Origin: Gramella sp. AN32 | GTDB taxonomy: Bacteria; Bacteroidota; Bacteroidia; Flavobacteriales; Flavobacteriaceae | Length of the DNA: 64,000 bases | Direction: 5' to 3' | NCBI RefSeq assembly: GCF_023718305.1 | Contig: NZ_QEYO01000001.1 | Coordinates: 372,001-436,000, forward strand | In this document: positions 35,635 to 46,130 of the stretch, piece after piece | Layout: every line of letters starts with the position of its first letter | Position numbering within the stretch: the first letter of the stretch is position 1 | Translations under genes and position numbers: made by a program | Notes under the pieces: generated by a model | Database searches by the model: none | Seen by the model: the letters and a program-made list of their open reading frames with translations, nothing else | What the model was told of the DNA's origin: nothing

Positions 35635-38600
35635 CTCTCAATCGAACCATATAGGAATTGAAATTTTAAAAGGCCAAACAGTTGAATTATTGGATTGGGA
35701 CTCTCAATCGAACCATATAGGAATTGAAATTTCCTTCAGGGATATACCCTTTATTAGATCTTCTCCCTCTCAATCGAACCATATAGGAATTGAAATCTCC
35801 TGAGCAGGTTAAAGAGTTACCTTCAGAAATGACTCTCAATCGAACCATATAGGAATTGAAATTTTCTCTTACTAAGAAGTCTGCTAATGTTTGGCTAACT
35901 CTCAATCGAACCATATAGGAATTGAAATAGAAAAAATTATAGCGCAAATAACTAAAAGGACAGACTCTCAATCGAACCATATAGGAATTGAAATAGTTAT
36001 TGCAGGATGAATACGACGATTTGCAGCGTACTCTCAATCGAACCATATAGGAATTGAAATTTCGATCCTGAATAAATTTCAAGATCATGTTATATCTCTC
36101 AATCGAACCATATAGGAATTGAAATTTTCCGGGATCGTTACAACGACTATTACCAGTGAAACTCTCAATCGAACCATATAGGAATTGAAATATGCTTTCG
36201 GCATTTCAAGCCAGCTTATAGGATATCCTCTCAATCGAACCATATAGGAATTGAAATTTGGAAATAAACATGCCTTCGTTGAAGAAAGCATACTCTCAAT
36301 CGAACCATATAGGAATTGAAATATAAATAGTGATCTATAGGGCTTTCAGAAGGGTCTAGCTCTCAATCGAACCATATAGGAATTGAAATAAATCTAACCT
36401 TTTTATTAGCGGACAAGAAAACCGACTCTCAATCGAACCATATAGGAATTGAAATCTAACACTAACAGATAGGGTTTCGATAGGTTTTTTACTCTCAATC
36501 GAACCATATAGGAATTGAAATGGCAATTTCCCTATATAGAACTGCCCAACCGGTAGGCTCTCAATCGAACCATATAGGAATTGAAATGTTTTGGGAGCGA
36601 AGACAACCCGGTAATTCAGCCGACTCTCAATCGAACCATATAGGAATTGAAATGGAACTAAGCCTTTGGATCTATATCGCCTGCGCATCCTCTCAATCGA
36701 ACCATATAGGAATTGAAATAGAGCATATAATCTTCCAGGAGAGGCAAATTGCAAACTCTCAATCGAACCATATAGGAATTGAAATATGGATAAGCGAAAG
36801 GCAGCTGTTAATGAATTAAGCTCTCAATCGAACCATATAGGAATTGAAATTCTAAAGATGTTCCGGTGCTTTCCCCAAGCAGTGTACTCTCAATCGAACC
36901 ATATAGGAATTGAAATATTAAAAAACCAGCCCGGCCTTGACGTCATAAATTTCTCTCAATCGAACCATATAGGAATTGAAATATAACCTTTACCAAACTA
37001 TTGCCCCTTATCTCCCATCTCTCAATCGAACCATATAGGAATTGAAATTTTAAATTCGGTTTATGGGTAATTGAGCGACTTCACTCTCAATCGAACCATA
37101 TAGGAATTGAAATGCGAATATAGGATATAACATGATCTTGAAATTTATTCTCTCAATCGAACCATATAGGAATTGAAATTATGAAAGAACCTGTGTATCT
37201 GTGTGGTTGTTTAGCTCTCAATCGAACCATATAGGAATTGAAATAGTATTACCGGGCGGTTCTATTGGAGCAGGGAATAGCTCTCAATCGAACCATATAG
37301 GAATTGAAATTCATTTCGTGATATCTAACAGCATCTATAGCGTGATCTCTCAATCGAACCATATAGGAATTGAAATCTTTTTTACCCTAATTAGGCGGTT
37401 GCTAATGCTTCCCTCTCAATCGAACCATATAGGAATTGAAATTTGAAATATTCGTGTTTGCTTTCCGATTTGTTCCACTCTCAATCGAACCATATAGGAA
37501 TTGAAATTAAAAGAGAAGAGCAAGCACTACCTGATGAATTAAGCTCTCAATCGAACCATATAGGAATTGAAATATTACACTTTCAGATACACTTACACTA
37601 TCACTAACCTCTCAATCGAACCATATAGGAATTGAAATCGTTCTGCCCGAAGAACATCATAATTAGGCACAACACCTCTCAATCGAACCATATAGGAATT
37701 GAAATTTTAAGTACAAAGCCAGTAAATTATATTCTTAGCATCTCTCAATCGAACCATATAGGAATTGAAATAATCTTCTGCACCTTCTATATATACGCCA
37801 TCGCCCCCTCTCAATCGAACCATATAGGAATTGAAATAGGGTATCTTGGGTATAATTATGAAGAAAATTTAGACTCTCAATCGAACCATATAGGAATTGA
37901 AATTTTATTAATTTCACCCCCATAAGGAAATCCAGGTTCCTCTCAATCGAACCATATAGGAATTGAAATAAGGGTTAAGTTGTTATTGGAGAATGCAGAC
38001 GAAAACTCTCAATCGAACCATATAGGAATTGAAATGTTGAAATTACTCTCATAAGAGAACCACCACCAATTCTCTCAATCGAACCATATAGGAATTGAAA
38101 TAGGTTGGTCGTTATCTTTTGACCTCCATTTCTTAGACTCTCAATCGAACCATATAGGAATTGAAATAAATTAACTTGTGTGCTATCCCATGTAATAGGT
38201 GGGCTCTCAATCGAACCATATAGGAATTGAAATTCATTAATAGAGGTGGCACGAACACTTTCGGTGAACTCTCAATCGAACCATATAGGAATTGAAATGT
38301 AACACGATTAAAGGGGAGTAAAATTTATTGTGCCTCTCAATCGAACCATATAGGAATTGAAATTTTTTTTGTTAAGAAAGCCCCGCCTTTTCCGGTAACC
38401 TCTCAATCGAACCATATAGGAATTGAAATTCCCATCGGTCTGTTAACAAAAGTCTTTGTCCACTTCTCTCAATCGAACCATATAGGAATTGAAATGCGTT
38501 CAATCTCCCTTAAAATTTAGATTCTTCCCACTCTCAATCGAACCATATAGGAATTGAAATAAGACTCAACGTTGATCTGTGGTTTTTTCTGCTCGTCTCT

Positions 38601-40573
38601 CAATCGAACCATATAGGAATTGAAATTCCGGTGGCGGCGCGTTATTAACAGACTCTATTTTACTCTCAATCGAACCATATAGGAATTGAAATTGGCCTTA
38701 ACCTTCAGCATGGTGGTAACATAATCGTCTCTCAATCGAACCATATAGGAATTGAAATATCAGCAAGAACATTTACAATTAGAAAGACTTATAGCTCTCA
38801 ATCGAACCATATAGGAATTGAAATTCGTTTACATCCTCTTCTTTAGATGTGGGTGCTATCCTCTCAATCGAACCATATAGGAATTGAAATCCAACTACTT
38901 GTAGACCTTAGTTCTAAATGGCTTAACTCTCAATCGAACCATATAGGAATTGAAATAGAATTGACACCGTAGAAGTTTTCAAAACAGTTTTTCTCTCAAT
39001 CGAACCATATAGGAATTGAAATTAGCTTAATTGAAAGTTCGCTGATTCCCTTCTATATCTCTCAATCGAACCATATAGGAATTGAAATGTAACATGTACG
39101 TACCATAATGGCAATCCGTATTGCTCTCAATCGAACCATATAGGAATTGAAATAGGTATCTAACCTTTTTTTAATGTCGAAACTTTGTTCTCTCAATCGA
39201 ACCATATAGGAATTGAAATTCCTAAAGCTAAAATAGAAGCCGAAGCGCTGACCGTCTCTCAATCGAACCATATAGGAATTGAAATGACGAAGGCGATACT
39301 TCATACTACGACAGTGTAGAACTCTCAATCGAACCATATAGGAATTGAAATGGGGTTTACAATTCTAGTGGTCATATTTGTTGCTATCTCTCAATCGAAC
39401 CATATAGGAATTGAAATAAGATTCAACGTTAATCTGTGGTTTTTTCTGCTCGTCTCTCAATCGAACCATATAGGAATTGAAATTCCGGTGGCGGCGCGTT
39501 AGTAACAGACTCCATTTTACTCTCAATCGAACCATATAGGAATTGAAATTAGGTCAGATAACTAAAAGGACAGAGCAAGGTAAGGCTCTCAATCGAACCA
39601 TATAGGAATTGAAATAGATTTCCTGAGATTTACACGCAATTTAGAGATGCTCTCTCAATCGAACCATATAGGAATTGAAATACAGCAAACGAAACCCCAA
39701 TCATAACCAATGGAGCACTCTCAATCGAACCATATAGGAATTGAAATAGAAATAACATTAAGAAGGCAAGGGGCTGGAACTGTCTCTCAATCGAACCATA
39801 TAGGAATTGAAATTGAAAAGAATAAGAGAAAAGATATTTCTGAAAGGTGCTCTCAATCGAACCATATAGGAATTGAAATAAGATAAAGCCGGCAATTTTA
39901 AGGATCCTTTACGGCTCTCAATCGAACCATATAGGAATTGAAATTCGGGCAAAGCTTTTAATTCCTCTGCGGTTAGCTCCCTCTCAATCGAACCATATAG
40001 GAATTGAAATTATCTATATTATTTAAGATCACCACAAACTTAGTAAACTCTCAATCGAACCATATAGGAATTGAAATTTTATCTTCTAAATGCGGTTATG
40101 GGAATACTAGAGACTCTCAATCGAACCATATAGGAATTGAAATATCCCTGGATTGAATTAAAGTATTTTGTTTCCCCTTCTCTCAATCGAACCATATAGG
40201 AATTGAAATTTAGCTGGATCAAATTGTTGATCTGGAGGCGGAACACTCTCAATCGAACCATATAGGAATTGAAATAGATCTGCGCTTCCTAAGTGGTCGC
40301 TTTTAAATACCCTCTCAATCGAACCATATAGGAATTGAAATGAAAATGTTTTCTTAGATCGGCAACCACTAATAATTCTCTCAATCGAACCATATAGGAA
40401 TTGAAATAAATATAGATACAGGTTACGGTAGCACGTGGTTTTCTCTCAATCGAACCATATAGGAATTGAAATGGGTCAGGCCGTACACCGCGGCCAGGAT
40501 GAGCGCGGCTCTCAATCGAACCATATAGGAATTGAAATTAACAAACCCGGCTTATATCGGAGTTGGATTGATC

Positions 40574-41197
40574 CTCTCAATCGAACCATATAGGAATTGA
40601 AATGAAGTAGCCAAGCATTTGAAAGAAATTGGGGATATACTCTCAATCGAACCATATAGGAATTGAAATAGTTTCATAATGTGATGTGATATTTGAGTTA
40701 TTAAACTCTCAATCGAACCATATAGGAATTGAAATCTTCCAAAGATTACGTTTTTCGGGTCAAATTCTGCGCTCTCAATCGAACCATATAGGAATTGAAA
40801 TTTAGCTGTACCGCCTTGTTTTCCTGTGGTGGAATTATCTCTCAATCGAACCATATAGGAATTGAAATTTTGTAAGAGGGGAAACTATAGTAGACTTTCC
40901 AAATACTCTCAATCGAACCATATAGGAATTGAAATTAGCGAAGAATATGAAGAAGAAGGGAATTGGAAAGCTCTCAATCGAACCATATAGGAATTGAAAT
41001 CTTTCTCCAGGATCTCTTCACTGGAAATTTTCACGACTCTCAATCGAACCATATAGGAATTGAAATTGGAAAAATTATATAACCTAAGTTCAGATGGGGA
41101 TACTCTCAATCGAACCATATAGGAATTGAAATCTTTATGGGGGGATAAGAACAACGTCCCCCACCATCTCTCAATCGAACCATATAGGAATTGAAAT
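40574..41197 (+). repeat. Nine-spacer block, copy 1
   Basis: Nine consecutive repeat-spacer units, from the spacer starting GAAGTAGCCAAGC to the one starting CTTTATGGGGGGATAAG, recur identically by eye at 41823-42446, offset by 1249 bases. The units before and after differ. Ten other spacers separate the copies. This is a segmental duplication by recombination between repeats. Confidence 0.85.
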
Positions 41198-41822
41198 TTT
41201 AAGTACAAAGCCAGTAAATTATATTCTTAGCACTCTCAATCGAACCATATAGGAATTGAAATATTATATTTTAATCGTTCAGGTTATTTTCTTCATTCTC
41301 TCAATCGAACCATATAGGAATTGAAATCGCAAATGGCAATCTAGATGAAAACCAAAAGTTGATCTCTCAATCGAACCATATAGGAATTGAAATCAAAATG
41401 AATTGGGGCTAGTTTACTGGGGCGCGCATCTCTCAATCGAACCATATAGGAATTGAAATTGATAAGAATGAGTTTTTGATTAAGTCTGCTCTTCCTCTCA
41501 ATCGAACCATATAGGAATTGAAATTATTAATAGGGCTAATTATTTGCGCTTCAACAGCCTCTCTCAATCGAACCATATAGGAATTGAAATTATTGATCGT
41601 TTATTTCTTTATTAAACCCCGCAGGCTCTCAATCGAACCATATAGGAATTGAAATGGCATTCGCCTTGTTTCATTAAGGTACATGGAAAGCTCTCAATCG
41701 AACCATATAGGAATTGAAATACGGTTATAGTCAAGATATCATCCACGGCATCTAATCTCTCAATCGAACCATATAGGAATTGAAATTTCATATATGCTTG
41801 TAGCGTTTCTGCAAAAGGCTGT

Positions 41823-42446
41823 CTCTCAATCGAACCATATAGGAATTGAAATGAAGTAGCCAAGCATTTGAAAGAAATTGGGGATATACTCTCAATCGAA
41901 CCATATAGGAATTGAAATAGTTTCATAATGTGATGTGATATTTGAGTTATTAAACTCTCAATCGAACCATATAGGAATTGAAATCTTCCAAAGATTACGT
42001 TTTTCGGGTCAAATTCTGCGCTCTCAATCGAACCATATAGGAATTGAAATTTAGCTGTACCGCCTTGTTTTCCTGTGGTGGAATTATCTCTCAATCGAAC
42101 CATATAGGAATTGAAATTTTGTAAGAGGGGAAACTATAGTAGACTTTCCAAATACTCTCAATCGAACCATATAGGAATTGAAATTAGCGAAGAATATGAA
42201 GAAGAAGGGAATTGGAAAGCTCTCAATCGAACCATATAGGAATTGAAATCTTTCTCCAGGATCTCTTCACTGGAAATTTTCACGACTCTCAATCGAACCA
42301 TATAGGAATTGAAATTGGAAAAATTATATAACCTAAGTTCAGATGGGGATACTCTCAATCGAACCATATAGGAATTGAAATCTTTATGGGGGGATAAGAA
42401 CAACGTCCCCCACCATCTCTCAATCGAACCATATAGGAATTGAAAT
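41823..42446 (+). repeat. Nine-spacer block, copy 2
   Basis: Second copy of the nine units at 40574-41197. Order and bases are the same. It ends at the repeat at 42417, whose spacer (starting GGAATCAATCTAC) is new. Copy 1 is instead followed by a spacer that also occurs at 37706-37741. Confidence 0.85.
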
Positions 42447-44710
42447 GGAATCAATCTACTGCAGATTATTCATGTGAGAGGCCTCTCAATCGAACCATAT
42501 AGGAATTGAAATGTTGAAGATATTAATTGGGATTGGTTCATTTTCGCTCTCAATCGAACCATATAGGAATTGAAATTAAATCCATATACGAATCCATTTG
42601 GCGAAGATTGTTCTCTCAATCGAACCATATAGGAATTGAAATATGTTTTTTGATAACATTAGCCCGTGATCTATTTTTTCTCTCAATCGAACCATATAGG
42701 AATTGAAATTTGGGGTTATTGAAATAGTAGTCAGCATCAGAAAGGCTCTCAATCGAACCATATAGGAATTGAAATTCCAATGATGTGATAATGTTATTCC
42801 CTGTGGGGTTACTCTCAATCGAACCATATAGGAATTGAAATTAGATAGTACAAAGCAGATTGATTAGCACGGTTACACTCTCAATCGAACCATATAGGAA
42901 TTGAAATAATTCTCCAAGCCTTTAAAATCTACCTCCTGGATCCTCTCAATCGAACCATATAGGAATTGAAATTGGAGAATAGAAATGCACGTACTTTCTC
43001 CACATCGGCTCTCAATCGAACCATATAGGAATTGAAATTGATTCCATCCATTCTTCTACATCCTTATCATTGGCTCTCAATCGAACCATATAGGAATTGA
43101 AATCGAAAGATTTTGAAGAGTACTACTCCATTCATTCCACTCTCAATCGAACCATATAGGAATTGAAATTCTTTAAGCAGTACCGTGGCCGCTGTAGCAG
43201 CACCCTCTCAATCGAACCATATAGGAATTGAAATTGCAAAATTAAACTCGCTAAGCAGATACCCGGAAGCTCTCAATCGAACCATATAGGAATTGAAATG
43301 ATGCTTTAGCAAAGCAAGCAGTTGAATATTTAAAACTCTCAATCGAACCATATAGGAATTGAAATTTAGTTGAAGCGGCTTTCAAGTCTATGGCAGGAGA
43401 ACTCTCAATCGAACCATATAGGAATTGAAATCAGGAGCAACCGTCAGAGCTACTGCCGCGCAGTTAGCTCTCAATCGAACCATATAGGAATTGAAATATT
43501 CATGCGTATGATTGGATTGAATTTGATTACCCACTCTCAATCGAACCATATAGGAATTGAAATCTTGTTTTTCTCTTTCTATATCGGAAAGACGGGCACT
43601 CTCAATCGAACCATATAGGAATTGAAATCAAACTAAATTCAGACTATTGGCCGGTTTAGAATTGCTCTCAATCGAACCATATAGGAATTGAAATTTTGTA
43701 AACATCACCAAAGCACATCTAAAGGAAGGGCTCTCAATCGAACCATATAGGAATTGAAATTTTATTTTCTTTATCTTGAAAAATATTTTCCCAATCCTCT
43801 CAATCGAACCATATAGGAATTGAAATTTAATTAATACTATTTCTTTAGGTTTCTCAGGTTCACTCTCAATCGAACCATATAGGAATTGAAATTTGGAAAA
43901 ATGATCGAGATAAACCCGTATTTAACCACTCTCAATCGAACCATATAGGAATTGAAATCCTGTAATAATTGATCCTGTAGAGCCGGAGCCTATTCTCTCA
44001 ATCGAACCATATAGGAATTGAAATCGAAAGAAAAGAACGGAAAATTAATAATCCCCACCACTCTCAATCGAACCATATAGGAATTGAAATTTGCCAGGGA
44101 AATTGACAAGAATTTCGAAAAAGAAACTCTCAATCGAACCATATAGGAATTGAAATTCCATTGGTTTGCTTTTACATACAAATCATCTTTCTCTCAATCG
44201 AACCATATAGGAATTGAAATTTAGTTACAATAGTTTCTTGGCGCACAGTTTCTTTTCTCTCAATCGAACCATATAGGAATTGAAATTTGATCACATAAGC
44301 GATCTCTAATTCACCTTCACCCTCTCAATCGAACCATATAGGAATTGAAATTACTATGCAGGAAGGCAGAGCTGCTCTTCAACCAGGCTCTCAATCGAAC
44401 CTTATGGGAATTATTTATTAATATTTTGAACATTTCTACGAACTTGTGGTGTTAAGGAAAAGGTGACGCCTAAAGGATTTAATTTATGTTCATTTATTGA
44501 AATATCATTTTAAAAATTGTGAAATAGTGTCCATTGTCGAAATATGTCATAAAAATGAACATTTTAAATATCTTCATTTCAAATAATTCCTTTTGAAGCT
44601 TTTTGATATTAATGAATTATGCTACCCCTTTAATAACCTACAATTTTACCGATTTAATAAAACCACCGATTTCCAATATAAACCTCATATCCGAGCAAAA
44701 ATAAAATGAA

Positions 44711-44732
44711 TGTGGACTAGATGTGGACTAGA
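44711..44732 (+). repeat. Two tandem 11-bp iterons, right end
   Basis: Two perfect copies of TGTGGACTAGA in the same orientation as the three copies at 18258-18290, 77 bases inside attR. Presence at both ends of the element supports an integrase arm-site role. Confidence 0.8.
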
Positions 44733-44750
44733 TAATTTCTTTTTAAAGAA

Positions 44751-44790
44751 TAAAAAAACGCAACAGATTGAAAAACAGTGAGTTGCGTTT
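44751..44790 (-). terminator. Element-borne terminator for tRNA-Arg
   Basis: On the minus strand an AAACGCAAC/GTTGCGTTT stem with a 17-base loop is followed by a run of T. It stands 19 bases beyond the 3' end of tRNA-Arg and inside the element, so it replaces the terminator displaced to 18048-18079. Confidence 0.7.
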
Positions 44791-44808
44791 GAATAAGAAA
44801 TATTAAAA

Positions 44809-44823
44809 GTGACCTCGACAGGA
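44809..44823. repeat. Right attachment site (attR), within tRNA-Arg 3' end
   Basis: GTGACCTCGACAGGA, identical to 18104-18118. It covers the T-arm/acceptor 3' strand of the tRNA gene on its complementary strand, so integration regenerates a complete tRNA. Confidence 0.85.
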
Positions 44824-44883
44824 TTCAAACCTGTAACCTCTTGAGCCGTAATCAAGTGCGCTATTCAGTTGCGCCACGAGGCC
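44810..44883 (-). tRNA. tRNA-Arg (anticodon ACG)
   Basis: A 74-base cloverleaf on the minus strand. The acceptor stem is GGCCTCG/CGAGGTC with one G-T pair. The anticodon arm is CTTGA-TTACGGC-TCAAG (ACG; A34 would be edited to inosine). The T-arm is ACAGG-TTTGAAT-CCTGT. CCA is not encoded. Its 3' end faces the CRISPR-bearing element and serves as the integration site. Confidence 0.95.
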
Positions 44884-44971
44884 TAATTATTAAAACTTAG
44901 CCATTTGCTAAGCGGGTGCAAATATATATTTTTATTTAGAAAAGGGGGAAACATTCGTTCAGTTTTTTAGC

Positions 44972-45253
44972 TTAAACAATCTCGGCACTTAATCCTGCGT
45001 CCAGTAATTTGGAACATCGAGGTTCGAGATCTTTATAAGGACCTGTTTTAACGGTGCATTTTCCCTTATAATGAACCAGGAGGGAGCATTGTTCTGCCTG
45101 TTCAGGGGTATGTTCACAAGCATATATAAGAGTTTCGATCACATGATCAAAAGTGTTATGATCGTCATTATAGAGGACAATCTCATTGTTTTTGCTCACC
45201 TTTTCGTGAACTTCAACTTTTTCTAAAACTTCTTCTTTTGTACTCATCTCCAA
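44972..45253 (-). CDS. clpS: ATP-dependent Clp protease adaptor ClpS
   Basis: Delivers N-degron substrates to ClpAP/ClpCP. The 93-aa protein has the core NEIVLYNDDHNTFDHVIETLI, with Asn-Asp-Asp at the substrate pocket entrance. The LLVHYKGKCTVKTGPYKDLE segment and the C-terminal SAEIV follow. The ATG at 45253 gives a short acidic tail as expected; Met3 is an alternative. It is the last gene of the leftward group, 43 bases after prmA, and a TATATTTG element at 45273-45280 may give it its own promoter. Confidence 0.93.
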   Translation of the reverse strand: MEMSTKEEVLEKVEVHEKVSKNNEIVLYNDDHNTFDHVIETLIYACEHTPEQAEQCSLLVHYKGKCTVKTGPYKDLEPRCSKLLDAGLSAEIV

Positions 45254-45296
45254 TTTTTCTTTCTGTACCCTTCAAATATACAAATTATCAAAAAAT

Positions 45297-46130
45297 TTAT
45301 CGAAAGGCTTTTACCGCAATCCAATTATCTTTTTCCAGATAATCCCTGAATTTCAATCCATTGACTTCTAAAGATTTTTTTATAGCCGGCAGGTCACCTT
45401 CATAAAAACCGCTTAAAAAGATCTTTCCGCCTTCTTTCAAACATGTGGCATATACCGGCATATCCTTCAGTAATATATTAAGGTTGATATTTGCCAATAT
45501 CATATCGTAACTCCTGTCATTAAGCAATTCTGCTCCACCTTCCTCTACATTAATAAAATCACAGGAATTCCTTTCAGCGTTCTCCAGCGTATTTATATAA
45601 CACCAGTTATCAATATCTATTGCATCAATTTTTGAAGCTCCTTTCATCGCGGTAAGAATTGCCAGAACACCGGTGCCACATCCCATATCCAAAACCGATG
45701 TATCTATCCATTCATTTTCCAAAATATGCCGAATCATTAAATGCGTAGTAGCGTGATGGCCGGTCCCAAAAGACATTTTTGGCTCAATAATTATATCAAA
45801 TTCGGTATCTGGTTTTGCATGAAAAGGTGCTCTTACAGTACAAATATCATCAACCAAAATGGGCTGAAAGTTTTTCTCCCATTCTTCATTCCAATTTACC
45901 CTCTCGATTTCCTTCTTTGAATAAGTGATCTCGAATTCATCAGATTGTAAAATATGAACGTTCACTAAAAGATCTTCCTCATATTCTTCAACAGGAATAT
46001 ACGCCAAAACTCCATCTTCATTCTCCACAAAACTTTCAAAGCCTAAATAACCTAACTCTGCAATGAGAATTTCTGAAGCGGGTTCTACCGGTTCAATTTT
46101 AAAATCGAATTCAATATAATTTCCATTCAT
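45297..46130 (-). CDS. prmA: Ribosomal protein L11 methyltransferase PrmA
   Basis: Trimethylates ribosomal protein L11 using S-adenosylmethionine. The 277-aa protein has an N-terminal substrate-recognition domain (about 1-60). The Rossmann methyltransferase has MSFGTGHHATTHLM, motif I VLDMGCGTGVLAI, AIDIDNW, and the ANINLNILL catalytic-side motif near 215. The ATG overlaps the last base of the tpiA stop (TAATG), so the two are coupled. Confidence 0.93.
   Translation of the reverse strand: MNGNYIEFDFKIEPVEPASEILIAELGYLGFESFVENEDGVLAYIPVEEYEEDLLVNVHILQSDEFEITYSKKEIERVNWNEEWEKNFQPILVDDICTVRAPFHAKPDTEFDIIIEPKMSFGTGHHATTHLMIRHILENEWIDTSVLDMGCGTGVLAILTAMKGASKIDAIDIDNWCYINTLENAERNSCDFINVEEGGAELLNDRSYDMILANINLNILLKDMPVYATCLKEGGKIFLSGFYEGDLPAIKKSLEVNGLKFRDYLEKDNWIAVKAFR

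Larger units (their letters stand above)
35635..44417 (+). CRISPR. Type I-B CRISPR array, 134 repeats by hand count
   Basis: A 30-bp repeat beginning CTCTCAATCGAACC and ending ATATAGGAATTGAAAT recurs every 64-67 bases. I counted 133 intact repeats plus one degenerate terminal repeat (44388-44417: ATATAGG changed to TTATGGG and the last bases lost), giving 133 spacers of about 34-37 bases. I noticed no variant among the intact repeats. The leader is at the left. Because the period is often a multiple of 3, both strands show long artefactual repeat-bearing frames. Several spacers are duplicated or overlapping. The array lies wholly inside the mobile element, ending about 390 bases from its right edge. 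Confidence 0.98.
44418..44808. other. Right end of the element, non-coding
   Basis: No gene is seen between the last repeat and the tRNA. The stretch is AT-rich and contains the two iterons (44711-44732) and the terminator hairpin (44756-44790), which are listed separately. Confidence 0.55.
18104..44823. mobile_element. Integrative and mobilizable element carrying type I-B CRISPR-Cas, inserted in tRNA-Arg
   Basis: The edges are a 15-bp direct repeat identical to the 3' end of tRNA-Arg(ACG), at 18104-18118 and 44809-44823. Just inside the left edge is a tyrosine recombinase gene. Tandem 11-bp iterons occur near both edges. The element carries replication-like, mobilization and CRISPR-Cas modules but no type IV secretion genes, so it is mobilizable rather than self-conjugative. 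Length is about 26.7 kb. The flanks (hip operon and clpS-tpiA genes) are ordinary chromosome. Confidence 0.88.

Noticed and set aside
38041..38060. ATTACTCTCATAAG inside a spacer resembling a repeat start
   Set aside because: Only a few bases match; the true repeats on both sides are at normal spacing.
35687..44181. Many open frames of 60-160 codons with repeated SQSNHIGIEI, NFNSYMVRLR or FQFLYGSIES motifs
   Set aside because: They are translations of the CRISPR repeat on either strand, kept open because repeat plus spacer is often 66 bases. None has a ribosome site or family match.
19615..44450. Element considered as a self-transmissible conjugative element
   Set aside because: No coupling protein, VirB4 or other transfer-apparatus genes are present; only relaxase-level mobilization functions.
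18258..44732. TGTGGACTAGA repeats considered as the att core sites
   Set aside because: They lie inside the element, differ in copy number and do not match the tRNA. The 15-bp repeat at 18104 and 44809 fits the tRNA 3' end exactly.
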